Assembly (NCBI GenBank): GCA_033558025.1
Contig: JAUCEF010000007.1
Span: 5,022,001-5,086,000, forward strand
From: Phytophthora sp. 'mugwort'
Lineage: Eukaryota > Oomycota > Peronosporomycetes > Peronosporales > Peronosporaceae
DNA: 64,000 nucleotides
Direction: 5' to 3'
Shown: piece by piece, positions 22,838-33,600 of the stretch
How positions within the stretch are numbered: the stretch's first letter is position 1
Layout of the letters: each line of letters begins with the position of its first letter
Program-made: the position numbers and the translations under genes
Notes under the pieces: generated by a model
Seen by the model: the letters and a program-made list of their open reading frames with translations, nothing else
What the model was told of the DNA's origin: nothing
The model's database searches: none

Positions 22838-22925
22838 TTATCGATGAGACTCGAACCCGTGACCTTTGCCTTGGACGATAGAAACTTTATGTCTGCACCA
22901 GACTGTGCGTATATCGATTGTGTCG
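22838..22925 (-). repeat. tRNA-like, possible SINE head with Pol III boxes
   Basis: On the minus strand a box B-like GGGTTCGAGTC (near 22850-22860) is preceded ~50 nt upstream by a box A-like AGTCTGGTGCAGA (near 22898-22910), the spacing of an internal Pol III promoter. The T-arm has one or two mismatches and I could not fold a clean anticodon arm, so a tRNA-derived SINE or dead tRNA copy is more likely than a working tRNA. Confidence 0.3.
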
Positions 22926-23500
22926 GGACCAAAGGTTTTACTCATATGTAACCGATGTAAAATGTGTCGTAATTGCAAACCACATCCTTACAGGCGACTT
23001 CACACAGAAATTGTTGGGGTGGAGGACCAGAGCGAAAGTGGAGAACGAACCGTATCAAGGGTCGAACTTGTTCCGAACTCGACCGATCCGGTACGCCGAC
23101 TGTTCCATAGGCCGATCACGAAATTGGTTGCGCCATGGCTCGGCGGTGTCAGCTTCACGGAGGGTCTCCAAAAGGTCACCAGGTTCAGCTCGGTGAAGAT
23201 CGTGGTCAGCAAGGTTGGTTGCCCGGGATGCCCGACTTGGATACCAAGTCCCGTCGTCGGTTGCGGTGGGAAGGTGAAGGAAGAAAGGATCGAGTAATAG
23301 ATCCAGATCGGCCCACCCTTCACGCATCATTAAAGGAAATGAACGAAGTAACGCACGTCAGCTGTCGCCCTCTCGGATCCGCCTCTGAAAGAAAATTGTT
23401 TCGAAATCCATAATGTATTTAAATTATATAAATTTATAATTATATCTTAAAAGATACATCTGACGACGGTCATGATGGTACAGCTCCACCACTGCGTCAC
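22926..23500. other. No gene recognised
   Basis: Overlapping open frames on both strands lack any recognisable motif. A 50 bp very AT-rich stretch lies at 23412-23460. It may be the far end of the antisense block that follows. Confidence 0.3.
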
Positions 23501-23529
23501 GACGTTGTTTAACGGTGATCGGAAGATAA

Positions 23530-26500
23530 TGAGTCGTCTCCCAGTAAGCTTGGAGATGTCGTCACTCGATAGCGAGATAAGAATTCGCGATCTGGGCGAG
23601 AATAGTATTCGATCTGCGATGGAGCGGCAGATCGAAGGTCAGGGTCTCCGTCGGGTTATCCAACGTCTCCCAGGGTCGAGCGGTGATCAAGGCCGTGATG
23701 TTTGGACCAGTGATCAAGTTGCCCAGATAGTCGGTGCCGGCCCTGGGGGCGCGGACTCTTTGCGCGCGCCGCGGGACAGCCAGCCAGAAGGGATCGGGAG
23801 CCGGACTGTCAAGGTGCGCCATATTATGGCGGTTACCTGAAGCTAGCTGAAAGTCGTCGCAGGCTACGGATCTGTCTCTGCCTGGGTAAGAGCACGGGGC
23901 TGATCGTATCCAGACAGTGAGATCGAGGCTGAGAATAACGGAAGGACCAATGGTCGAAAAGATCCACGAGGGATAGCCGCAGGAGCTCCGACATCGGGTC
24001 TAGCGGAACCTTCAGATCCAGAAGGAGAAGCCGGCGGACTCGAGGAACCAGGTCCACCCTGAACTGCCGATCCCGTTTGAGCAGTCGGTTGACTTCCGCG
24101 ATCAGCGTGTCGAGGACTCGCTGGTTGACGTGGGGGAGCGCAAGTGTCCCATCAGATTCGTGCAGAGAGCACTCGGGGATGCCGGGATCGGCTATCTCGA
24201 TCGGTTGAGAAGCATCTCCGCCCGGGCGTGTGCCGGATCGGCGATGAGATTCAGAACGAGGTTGGGATAAAGCATCCAACCCCTGATCGTCGATCTCTCC
24301 GCCTTCTCGATTCTGGCAGTCCAACTGATGGGGGGCTTCCGTATGGCACGCAACTGAGCCTCGCTCGCTGTCGATCCCTGGACTACCGTCGTCGATCTCC
24401 GACTGAGGCTCTGACTCGGCCAGAGAAGAGGCTCCCGCCGAGACCGGGCTACCTGGACCCTGAGTCGGGGCTGTTGGAGCTACCGCACGACCAGAAGCAG
24501 GAACGGATCGGCTTCGCAACGGGCGCTTAGACGAAGGGCGAGGTGAAGAAGGAGAAGTCGATCGGCTGCGTTCCCGCTTACCTGATCGAGGGGGACCAGA
24601 CCCACTGGGGCTCACTAGCAGCACCACCCCAGTGAGACGCTCAGTGACCAGATCAACGCCCGTGTCGATTTCGTCTTGAATCTGACGTAGCCGATGATAA
24701 GCAGTCTGAAGGTCTGCGATCTGGTTTTCCAGCGCACCTGAACCTCAGAATTGTCAAGAGAGAGTTAGGTACGACTCAATCAACCCGACAAACAGAAGAT
24801 CATGATACTTACGGGCGTTAGCGGATTCCGTCGCCGCTGTGTCACGATCACGGACCGCGAGACAGACTGTAATGGAGATTGGCCACGTCGCAGTGTATCG
24901 ACCTCAGTCTGAAGACGATCGCGCTCGAGTTGGAGCCGATTCCGCTCAGCCCAGAGTTGATCCCGCTCACGGACGAGCCCGTCAACGGTAGAAGTGTAAC
25001 AGAGTGTCTTGGGCAGTAAGCCCGCGAGCAGCAGGCAGAGAGCAGAAGGATCGCCGAAAGAAATAACGTGGCACGGGTGGCCACCGGCGACGCAACCAGG
25101 AAATTGTCCGCAGAAAGATCACGGCGCGTAGCGACCGCCGGCAGTGCAGCCAGAGGGCAGTCAGTGGGACGATCGCGAAAGATGCGCGATGGGTGCGCCG
25201 CCGCGAATTTGCGCGATAGCGATAACCGAATCGGCCAGGCCAAGGAAACCCAAGGATCGGCCAGGTCGAGCAGACCACGAACGAAACGGGAAATCCTGGC
25301 AGGCATTGAACGCCCCTGGAGGATCGATGAACGAAGCGAACGAACGAACGAGGACGGTGGTTGCACGTGGTGAGGCGGCCAACGGACTCGGAAGCGAACT
25401 CGACTGCTAGCGAACGAGACGGACAAAGCGAACGTGCCGAGGACTTCCAGGGGTGACCTACGCAGGACATTACTGAGTGTCCGAGTCGACTGACGGCTGC
25501 ACGACATGGCCGGAGGGAGAAACGTGAAGCTCTAGTGGCTAGGTAGACGTTAGTGGTGCATTTCCTATGCGTTGCCGGTGCGACAGCGGCGGACGGACAC
25601 GTCGATAGCTAAAAGAGCAGTGTGATTGAAACGAAAAATAAAATAGTGCGTGCTGTCAGTCGGACACACCCCGGCGCGAGGACTGCAGTTGGTTCTCGAC
25701 GGCCAGACGGATTTCAGACCGCGTATCGGCACTGTACGCAGTTGATTTGGCCCCCATAATAGCGCAGAAGCTGTTCCAGAAGTATTGGTCGACAGGCGCA
25801 CGGATGCGGAGCCGGCTGTCGGAGCGGAAGAAGCGACCGACCAGGCCTGATCTGTGTTTGACGGAGTTCACCCTCCAGCCGCGTCACATTCGCTAAGGCC
25901 GCGTCTACTTCCACACGGACTCGAGCTGACAGAACTCCACCGGTGTTCGATCGGGAACCCTCAGCTATCGCTTTATCCAAAGCAGCGTGAGTGGAGCTCA
26001 GGCTGACTCGGTAAGAAACGAGATCGGCGTGGGTCTCCAGTTCTCGTTCGTGAGCGACGATCAGGTCACGTAGGTCATCGACCTCCTCCTCGCGGAGTTC
26101 CAGACGATACGCGAGTTCGTCTCGGTGGGACTCGGCTTCGGAGGGTTCTTGCTGACACCGGAGAGACGATCCTCCACGTCTTGGATCTCAGCGGCCTGCT
26201 GGCAAAGTTGATCACGAAGATGACGGAAAATAGATTGATCTCCTTGGGTCGGGAGGGCGTTATCGATCTCGGCCCGGAGTCGCCGGATCTCTTCGCCTAG
26301 ATCATGTCGGAATTGTTCCAAGGCATGCACATCGTCAGACATCCTGGCTATGACGCGATCCTGGTGCCTGCGATCTCGCAGAAGATCGTCGCGAGTCCCT
26401 CCTGTTCGACGAAGCCCGTCCTCCAGGTAAGTCACTTCAGCGCAATGACTTAAGCCGTCGAGCCGACAGGTGCGCACGATACGGCAGAACGACGGGAGCT

Positions 26501-26560
26501 AACGCGGGCGAAGCGGGCAGTGATCTGCCCTCGTTGGAGATGTTGGAATTGAGATCGCTC
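23530..26560 (-). pseudogene. GATC-rich coiled-coil retroelement protein (gag-like or antisense accessory), frameshifted
   Basis: Reading the minus strand from ~26556: a Ser/Asn/Pro-rich start (MSDLNSNISNEGRSLPASP), a basic stretch (AHLSARRLKSLR), then after a one-base break long coiled coil at 26477-26061 (EEIRRLRAEIDNAL) and around 25900-25700. A last coil near 24700 leads into a Ser/Arg/Pro region with nuclear-localisation-like clusters (24620-24500), an acidic middle, and a helical C-terminal module (LIAEVNRLLKRDRQFRVDLVP near 24090, ELLRLSLVDLFDHW near 23970). It could be gag of an inverted family C copy. Alternatively it is an antisense 3' gene of family C, as families A and B have. Several frame breaks. 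Confidence 0.45.
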
Positions 26561-27954
26561 ATGGAGTTGGAAGTTGACGCTGGTTGGGATGAAGATTGAG
26601 AAGTGGAACCGGAGTGTGGCCGCTGTGCGGCAACGACTTCGGACAGGGGGCGGTTGTGGAGAAGCGTTAACCAAGAATATCAGATCCCCAAAAAATGACC
26701 AGATCGGTGGGAAAATCGGGACCAGCTGTGAAGAGAGGGAACGATCAAGCTGGATCAAGATACGAGGTAAAGGCAGGGCGACGTCCGACTTAATTAGGGG
26801 CGTAAGAGGGTGCTTCGACGACAGGAAAGAAAATCAAAGTCGAGCAACCACATAAAACAGATCTGTTATACTGTAACCACCCGGCCAATCGGGGATCGGA
26901 TGGATACTCGAAGCCTGGATAGGGGTAATGGATGGGGGCAAGAGATCAGGACCGGCCAAGGAAAACCAAGTCGATCTAACCCCAGTTTGACCTCGGTCGG
27001 ACCCCGATTGTGCCGATCCAGCGTCCGCGGGATTGTCTATACTCGGTCGATCGCGATCAGACAAGTCAATTCGATCTGAGATTTGAGATCAGTCCGATCC
27101 ATAGTGGGATCCAGCAGATCGAGCCGATCAGACGTCCAAGTTGTGGAAGATCAAGCTGATCCGGCTTCCGCAGATTGGGCTACACCCTTCGCTCGAGATC
27201 GAACAGGCCGGATCGATCTTGCAACCACGATCGAGCAGATCGGTATACAGGTTTCGAAATCCTCGATCTGGCAGATCGGTATACGTGCTCTGAGATACGT
27301 GATCCGGCAGATCGGGTCGATCAGCAATCATCCTTGGGGATGGGCAAGTGTGAGGACGGTGCGTGTTGAGTGGTTGAAGAAGGGCAAGATTCAGGAGATG
27401 CAGATGGTATGAGATAGGGTTCAGGAAGGGAGGCTAGGACCAGAAACGAATAGACAACAAGCAGACTCGAATTTGCATGGGACGACCTACGCGTTTTAAG
27501 TACCGCAGAAAGGGATCTACATTGGCCTTCCAAGATATCAGCTAGTCCAAGGTAGCAGATCAAGCGTCGTGGTGAGAGGATCGGATCGTATATTGGCCGA
27601 CCCTCCCCCATGCTAGCGAACTTTTGCTCAAGCGCATACCCCGATCGATCGGCATTTAGTGCTTGGCCAACGATCGCTTCGACTCTTAACTCGCAAGATC
27701 CCGCTAAAGGAAGCGGCAAGCAACTCAAGGAAAGGAAAGGAACAACGCCACACGGCAACCTCGGTCTGCCCCCCCCCCCCCCCCCCCAAAGACGTTCAAG
27801 ACTTTCACGAGAGAGCAAATCCAGCTCACCGACGAGTACGCAAGGTGAGACCAAGTTCAGCTGCTAACCGATCATCGGGGAAACTCCTCCGTTAGTCGGT
27901 GTCTGGGGCCAGTTGGTAAGCGGATCGGGTCTTAAGCATACTTTGACCGATCCC
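26561..27954. other. GATC-rich non-coding block, possible LTR or leader
   Basis: Carries dense GATC words, including a loose tandem series around 27080-27330 with recurring GATCxxGCAGATCGG, and no convincing protein. If the antisense block is gag, its 5' leader and LTR should lie here. Ends where family A sequence begins (~27955). Confidence 0.35.
27769..27787 (+). repeat. C19 homopolymer
   Basis: Nineteen consecutive C residues in retroelement-derived DNA. Two similar tracts occur at 29059-29078 and 45332-45347. Confidence 0.9.
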
Positions 27955-28052
27955 GCTACACAACACCTTAGCCCGCGGCGAGATCTGTTGTTGCGAAGCG
28001 AACGAGCGAGGTCAAAAGCGAAAATTAAAAAAGACCAATTGGCTGTGGGCAT
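27955..28052 (-). pseudogene. Antisense-gene N-terminus, second family A copy
   Basis: From the ATG at 28052 the minus strand reads MPTANWSF, then an L-x-RS-x-R pattern and SRRGL, paralleling MSTTHWSF...LPRSPRD...PRRGL in the complete family A element (60854 downward). The fragment is cut off after about 30 conserved codons. Conservation of this start supports it as the true initiation codon of the family A antisense gene. Confidence 0.5.
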
Positions 28053-28178
28053 CTGAGTGCGGACACTCGATGCGGAACGGACAGTGAAACGCTCGGAAGC
28101 GGAAGGTTCTTGGCCTTTTGAGATCGATGCAATCAGACCCTCCTGGATACGTTGTGTCCACGGTTTAGTGGGGAGAAG

Positions 28179-28570
28179 TGAAAGGGTTACACGAAGGTGT
28201 CACGAAGTGTAGCCATGCTACGTGTCACCTTGTAGCAAATGGTACTTGGTACCACTTGGATTAACCGGATTTCAGTACGTGCCCACAGGACCACTCGAAA
28301 ATATACATTTGATCAGGTTTAACTATGGTAGATAGAGTCACGTTTACACCAAAGGCGCTTCACCGCAGATAAGAAAGCAAATAACAGTTCAGTGTTAGCA
28401 TTAAAGAGAGTATCGTCCTAGGTTAGGAATACTGACTCTTTGAGCCTCTAGTGGTATATCTAGAGGGATCTAAGCATCTGCGGAGACATTAGGGGTTCGA
28501 ATACCCACAGCTAAAATTCGGGGAGTCATACGTCTTCCTCTGACGCACTACACTATGCAGCCCCGCTACA
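28179..28570 (+). repeat. LTR-A copy 1
   Basis: Starts TGAAAGGGTTACAC (canonical TGTAACGGGG in the other copies) and ends CCCGCTACA. About 392 bp, collinear with 54374-54768 and 60980-61376 but more diverged. Preceded by family A 3' sequence with its purine-rich tract, so it is a 3' LTR rather than a solo LTR. Confidence 0.85.
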
Positions 28571-29362
28571 CGGTACGTCGCAGATCGAGTGCAGGGACAT
28601 TATGTGGGGCCACCTGGAAGTTCTCATGCTACCTAGATCGGCAGGATTCGACTTGTGCACGGACCACAAAGCCTTAACTTATGTCTTCAATGCGGAGAAC
28701 CGTACCAGTAACGCTAAGTTGGCTCGTTGGCCATGGAACTCTCGCAGTTACGTTTCAAAAGGGTTTACCACAAGCCAAGAACGTCAATGGGACATGCGGT
28801 TGGCCTCTTGCGGCTGCAACGAGCTACGCTTACTGCCCTGACCATCCAGAACCTTTTAAATGACACTGTCGACGGCGAGGAGGTCTCACTCCGTCGGAGA
28901 GGGGGCTGCCGACCCGGACAACGACGAATGGGCGGAGCCGAACCTCCAGAGGGTGAGCTCGAGCGAAGTCGGGGGAGGGCAACCTCCAATGCACATTCCT
29001 CTATGGCTCAGTTCAGAACATAGGAAGCTGGAAATGACGAAGAACCGGAACCTATGAGCCCCCCCCCCCCCCCCCCCCGACCCTAGCGATCAGGTGCTTG
29101 TGTCTACCGTGATCAGTTTGGACTCGATCGAGAACGCTTTCTAGATGAACAAAAGCGTACCCGTGGATCCAGGCCATGATGGCGTTCCTTGAAGACGGAG
29201 CACTTGCGCTTGACCCTCAACTACGAGTGGGGATTCGGCAGATGACTACTCACTACGTGATTCGCAACGGGAACTTGGTAAGGTCCACCTTAGAGCCCGG
29301 GCTGGACCAGCGCACACAGTGAGCGTACCGGTAATTTCGTTTTTCTGCATCGAGACAGTTCT
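28571..29362 (+). mobile_element. Older Ty3/Gypsy element E0, left part (RNase H and linker)
   Basis: 28640-28800 encodes, across one frame change, FDLCTDHKALTYVFN, TSNAKLARW and MELSQLRFKRVYHK, an RNase H domain with its substrate-contact motif. 29160-29285 encodes QAMMAFLEDGALALDPQLR and YVIRNGNLVR, the linker to integrase. The element is interrupted at 29362 by insertion of family B and resumes at 37463 with the integrase zinc domain. Confidence 0.75.
29059..29078 (+). repeat. C20 homopolymer
   Basis: Twenty consecutive C residues within E0, between RNase H and the integrase linker. Confidence 0.9.
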
Positions 29363-29727
29363 TGTAACGAGGTAACATGAAGAGTGCCAAGTCACTCTTC
29401 AGAATGGTGTACCCAAGTACCCTAAGTGATGTAGCCCACATCACTATGACGTCACGGTAATGACGTCACATATGGGTACCACAGATATGGTAGAAAGACC
29501 TCAGAACCACCCAATAGGATAGCATCTAGGGTACTTTATAGGTGACTAATAGTTAGTATGTAGACGCATTAAAAGGGTCACCTATAAATATATTCAGTCT
29601 TAATTCTACCAAATTTTTGGTAACAGTCCCCTCAAACCAGAGACTTGTGATCTACGGTTCACTGAGCGTTTATATACTCTCCGAAAGCCACATTTCCCGT
29701 GCACAAGGTGTTGTGTGCCTCGTCACA
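29363..29727 (+). repeat. 5' LTR of B-1
   Basis: 365 bp, begins TGTAACGAGG and ends CGTCACA. It carries two TGACGTCA palindromes and a TATAAATATA box. The 3' partner (37110-37462) differs by small indels, including ~10 bp absent near its 3' end, so the insertion is not very recent. Confidence 0.9.
29447..29468 (+). promoter_or_regulatory. Paired CRE/ATF-type sites in LTR-B U3
   Basis: Two perfect TGACGTCA palindromes at 29447-29454 and 29461-29468, 14 bp apart, about 120 bp upstream of a TATAAATATA box (~29584). In the 3' LTR the first is intact (37194-37201) and the second is GGACGTCA; in the B-2 LTR only the second is intact (61801-61808). TGACGTCA is a classical bZIP binding site; use by an oomycete bZIP factor is inferred. 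Confidence 0.6.
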
Positions 29728-29810
29728 CTTAGTAGCACTTGTAGCCAATCCACGCCTAGCGGGTTACTACGTGAAACCTCTGACTAGAAAAATTTTTGGG
29801 TCCTAGCAGC

Positions 29811-30950
29811 ATGGGCCGGAATGCGTTTCTTCATCTGAACGACTCACAATTTGAGTCCGTTCGTAAGATGGCTGGCATCTTTGGTATGGATGCCTTGCAC
29901 AGCTTGGCGACGCCAACGCAAGCTGAGCAGGTCGAACGCGGTCACGCGGTCACGCGTTCGACATCTATGCGCAGGGGCTCATCGAACATGTTCGGAACAA
30001 CCTGCAAGTTCCAGCCGCAGAGCCGAAACCGGTCTACCCCGAGCCGTTAAGGCTGAAGGTAACCCGCACGAAGGGAGGGAAGGTGAAAACCTTCTGTTCT
30101 GGGTACGAGAAGTAGAGCTTGCAATGGGTGCGGCTCTCATCTCCTCGGAGCACCTCCGAGTGGCTTTCGCCGTTTTCAACCTTAGCGGGCGTGCTAAGAG
30201 TTGGGCGTATACGCGGGAAGCGACAACGCCTGGATGCTTCGCATCCTGGGCTCAGCTGTGTGAACATCTTAGAGCCGCGTTCCTCCCGGCGAACTATGAC
30301 TACCGCCAGCGGTCACGCTTCCTGTCATGTAAACAGGGAAGACGTGAGCTGCACGAGTACATCCAGGAGATGCGGGAGCTCGCCGCATCTCTCGTGGGAA
30401 ACCCACTCCATGAACACATTAAAGTGACGGTGTTCAGGGGACAGCCTAAGAGTAGGCCCAGCCCGCACCCAGCTATTTCGGGTGCAGGCCAATACTCTGG
30501 AAGAGGCGATCCAAGTCGCCATCCAAGAGGAGTACAGCCACTGCCAGTCACGCATGCCGGCGGCGACGTGGCCAGGGGCAGCGACACCAAGTCGCGGGGC
30601 CCCAAGCGGGCCAGTTCCCATGGAACTTGGGCTCGCCGAGCAGCACGATATTCGATGCTATAGCTGTGGTAAGCTAGGGCACATGGCATGTGCCTGTCCT
30701 GCGGGGGGACAACGAAAGCGTTTCCCTACCAAGCCCATCGCGCTCAAGGGTCGCTGGCAAAGATCGCGACCCCATGGACAGGGGACGCCGGACACCAATA
30801 GGGGGGGGGCTACTGGGGAAGATCTATGTCTTCATGTGCGGTGCGCGGGTGGCGTGCACCATGGAGACTTAGCCCCTGAGAATCTTTGTACTCTCGAATC
30901 GAAGAAGGGCAGCGTTAGACTGCTAGTAGTACACGTAAGTGTACGGTGAT
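29811..30950 (+). pseudogene. Family B gag with zinc knuckle
   Basis: Starts at ATG 29811 (MGRNAFLHLNDSQFESVRKM). After frame changes near 29960 it continues EGREGENLLFWVREVELAMG, RAKSWAYTREATTPG, LRAAFLPANYDYRQRSRFL and LHEYIQEMRELAASLVG, a retrotransposon capsid fold. Another shift near 30450 leads to ANTLEEAIQVAIQEEYSHCQ and the knuckle CYSCGKLGHMACAC (C-x2-C-x4-H-x4-C, ~30658-30700) that binds RNA. Gag would form the particle; this copy has three or more breaks. Confidence 0.8.
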
Positions 30951-30954
30951 ATAC

Positions 30955-31260
30955 CGATCCCTTCCGAGTCTTGATAGACCCCGGGGCGTCGAATAATTTC
31001 GCAAGCCACCAGACTGTTGCAAAGAGCAGCAACAAGTTGGCCGATGCTTTACGAGATAGCAAAGGCAACGGGGCAGCGTCGGTACAACTGGCCGGCGGAA
31101 CGGTGATTACTGTTCCCAAGCTCCATGTGGATCTAGCTGTGAAGTTCGAGGACTTCGACAGCATTGAACAGTTACTGTCCTAGAGATGGACAAGTATGAC
31201 TTGCTCTTGGGCATGCCCTGGATCGAGAACGTGAGCCATGGATCGATTGGCGAAACAAAG
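30955..31260 (+). pseudogene. Family B protease
   Basis: Active-site region VLIDPGASNNFAS near 30970-31005, with Pro where most retropepsins have Thr or Ser (D-P-G-A). It continues through AGGTVITVPKLHVDLAVKF, and DKYDLLLGMPWIENV follows in another frame at 31190. Cleavage of the polyprotein is its family role. Whether DPGA is active in this family is unknown. Confidence 0.65.
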
Positions 31261-32230
31261 CCATCGGGCCAGACGGCCCTCAATTTCTGGCAGAGCATTG
31301 GCGAATTATGTTCCCAGCCCTGCCAGGAACTGGGCGCTGAAAGGGGCGCCGGATGCAAGAACATCCAGTGAATTTTTGGGAGCCGCCGACGTATTGAGCG
31401 ACTCCATAGAAGCGGTGGCAGCAGAAGCTGCACCTGATCGAGTACGGTAGTCCGTACACGATAGCCCTCGATACCCGCTGGAATCTAGACCGGTGGCTGA
31501 GACTTCAAGAGTGGCGGTGCCAGGTGGAACCGACCAGGTGGGTAACCGAGGTCCACACCGAGTCACCCAGACTGAAACTGGCGAGGAAGACGTGCGAGGG
31601 CACTTCCTGTGTGGGTAACCTTGTTCCACACCAGGTCGCCCAGACCTTAGCTGAAGAAGAAGCGGCGGGACGCTCTTCTTGTGTGGTAATCATATTCCAC
31701 ACGAAGCCCTAGAGGCTTTGGACGTCGGCAATGAGACGTACACAGACGTGGGTAACGAAGTATCACGGCACGGTCGCCGTCGACGACATAGTCGACATCG
31801 CAAATCGAGTCTGAAGTCACTTCAGACTGGAGTCGCTTTAAGCGACTCGGAACCCAGGGCCCGGGTTCTTCCTACGCGACCATCGAAGGGTGTTATCACA
31901 TCCTCGACAGCGAGACCGGCCATCGGGTCAAGGCAGGCGGCATCCAGCTAGAGCCGCTGCCAGAGGTGTCAGAGCTCCTGAACTTCGAAGAGTTGAGGCC
32001 GACAGATTTCCTGGCGACCTGAAGGCAGGGTGAATCACGGAGGTGGTACTCTTGAAACAAGAGTCCACTCCAGAGGAATTGAATTCCTCCTCGGTTATGG
32101 ACGAGGGCGTCCTGGAGGCATTCTCCTCCCAGCGTGCCTCGCGCTTGGGCTCTGAGATTCTCAAGAACCCGAAAGGATCCAGTGTATCCTTTGATGAAGG
32201 AGTTCGAGGACGTGGTGTCCAAGGATCCGC
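31261..32230 (+). other. Family B protease-RT spacer, degraded
   Basis: Pol linker sequence with frequent stops and frame changes. Recurrent acidic Ser/Thr-rich pieces are visible (EESTPEELNSSSVMDEG near 32060, IKNPKGSSV near 32160), similar in position to 56690-57000 of family A. Contains short near-repeats GTGGGTAACC...GTTCCACACC at 31545-31700. Confidence 0.45.
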
Positions 32231-32249
32231 CGTCTCAACTCCCACTGGA

Positions 32250-33085
32250 TCGTGGACCAGGCACGAGATCAATCTCGTGCCGGGCACAAAGTACTGTGTC
32301 ATTAGACGATGGCCACTGCCTCGATAGCAGTACGAGGTCATTGATGCCTTCTTCGCCACAAAGGCTAAGGCAGGCATAGTGCGGGAATCGAAATTCCCGC
32401 ACTCGACGCCAACCTTCTGTGTTTGGAAGCCGAACGGGAAGTGGCGTCTGGTTCATGCTTCAATAAGCTGAACAGCGCAACGATGCCGGCCCAGACACCC
32501 ATCCCGCGAAAGGATGTGTTGTTAAACAGCATGGCCGGGTGCGAGTTATATAGGCCCTGGATCCGGTGGATGGATACTACCAGATCCTGATGCGCGAGAG
32601 CGACATCCCGCTCACCGCACTGAGCACCCCGAGCGGTATGCTCTGGGAGTGGCTGGTGATGCCACAGGGCCTGTCTAATGCCCCGGCGACGTTCAATCGC
32701 CTGGTCACGAAGTTGTTTAGGCCACTGCGTGCGTACGCACAGTCGTACTTCGACGACATCTTCGTCCATAGCCGTGCCGAGGGAGGCAAGACGGCTGTGA
32801 AGGTGCATTTGGAGCACCTCTGTCGAGTGTTGGAGGTCATGAGAGCGAACAAGCTCTATGCCAACATCGACAAGTGTGTCTTCGCGGCGCAAGAGATCAA
32901 AGTTCTCGGTTGCTTCGTTAGTAACGTCGGCGTTGGAGCCGACACGGAGAAGGTCAAAGCCATTTCGGCTTGGCCAATGCCAAGGCCCCAGAAGGACCTG
33001 AGGGAGTGGCTGGGCTTAGACAACTACCTCCATAAGACAGCGAAGGGTACGCGGGCCTGGATAGACCCTTGTCGGATCTTCTAAA
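32250..33085 (+). pseudogene. Family B reverse transcriptase
   Basis: LVPGTKYCVIRRWPLPR (~32275), FPHSTPTFCVWKPNGKWRLVHA (~32400), ALDPVDGYYQILMRESDIPLTA (~32560), MPQGLSNAPATFNRLV (~32660), active site YFDDIFVHS (~32750), LYANIDKCVFAAQEIKVLGC and PQKDLREWLGLDNYLHK. A stop at 32325 and frame shifts near 32460 and 33050. The YFDD box keeps both aspartates. A nearly identical stretch lies reversed at 62.0-64.0 kb. Confidence 0.85.
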
Positions 33086-33089
33086 GAAG

Positions 33090-33600
33090 GATACGGACTG
33101 GCACTGGGGGTGTGAGCACCAAGACGCCTTTGGCAATGTCAGAGGAAGCCTTCAGAAGGCGCCTGTCTTGTCTCTGCCGGACGAGACGAAGGCCTTCAGC
33201 GTCTTCTGTGTGCATCCGATTATGCAATCGGATGTTCGTTGCTGCAGAACGATGCAGCAGGACGTGAACGAGTGATCTCGTTTCAGTCCAGGCAGCTCAA
33301 GGCTGCCGAACGGAACTACCCCGTTCATGACAAGGAGCTGCTTGCCATGAAGTACGCCCTTGTCAAGTTCCGGGTGCACCTCCTGGGCTCTCAGCCTTTG
33401 TGATATACACAAAACACGCACCTTACGGGGGGCGACGAATTCGCCCCATTTGTCCCAACGATGGCGAAGTGGCTGTCGTTCTTCGCGGACTATAACTTCC
33501 GTGTCGAGTACAAGCCTGGCAAACTCAACGTGCTTGCCGATGAGTTGTCACGCAGGCCGGACTATGAGCTGGAGAACATAAATTGCGCCACGACCGTCTA
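33090..33600 (+). pseudogene. Family B RNase H
   Basis: Segments AFGNVRGSLQKAPVLSLPDE, then VISFQSRQLKAAERNYPVHDKELLAMKYAL (33270-33365), then KWLSFFADYNFRVEYKPGKLNVLADELSR. The Glu of DKELLA is present. A one-base deletion in a C-run near 33396 breaks the LLGSQPFVIYT segment here but not in the inverted copy near 63400. RNase H removes the RNA template during reverse transcription. Confidence 0.75.

Larger units (their letters stand above)
27955..28570. mobile_element. 3' end of a family A element (antisense-gene start plus LTR-A)
   Basis: 27955-28178 matches 60785-60979 of the complete family A element and 28179-28570 matches its LTR. It includes the start of the antisense gene on the minus strand (ATG at 28052). 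Only this 3' fragment of the element is present; the left end is abrupt at ~27955. Confidence 0.85.

Noticed and set aside
22838..22925. Functional tRNA gene
   Set aside because: T-stem mismatch and no convincing anticodon arm; reported only as tRNA-like.
24982..25507. Ser/Arg/Cys-rich minus-strand frames near 25 kb
   Set aside because: Considered as part of the coiled-coil protein, but composition changes and no coil pattern is seen; kept only as part of the broad frameshifted span.
28179..28570. Solo LTR-A
   Set aside because: Upstream 220 bp also matches the family A 3' end including the antisense-gene start, so it is the 3' end of a truncated element, not a solo LTR.
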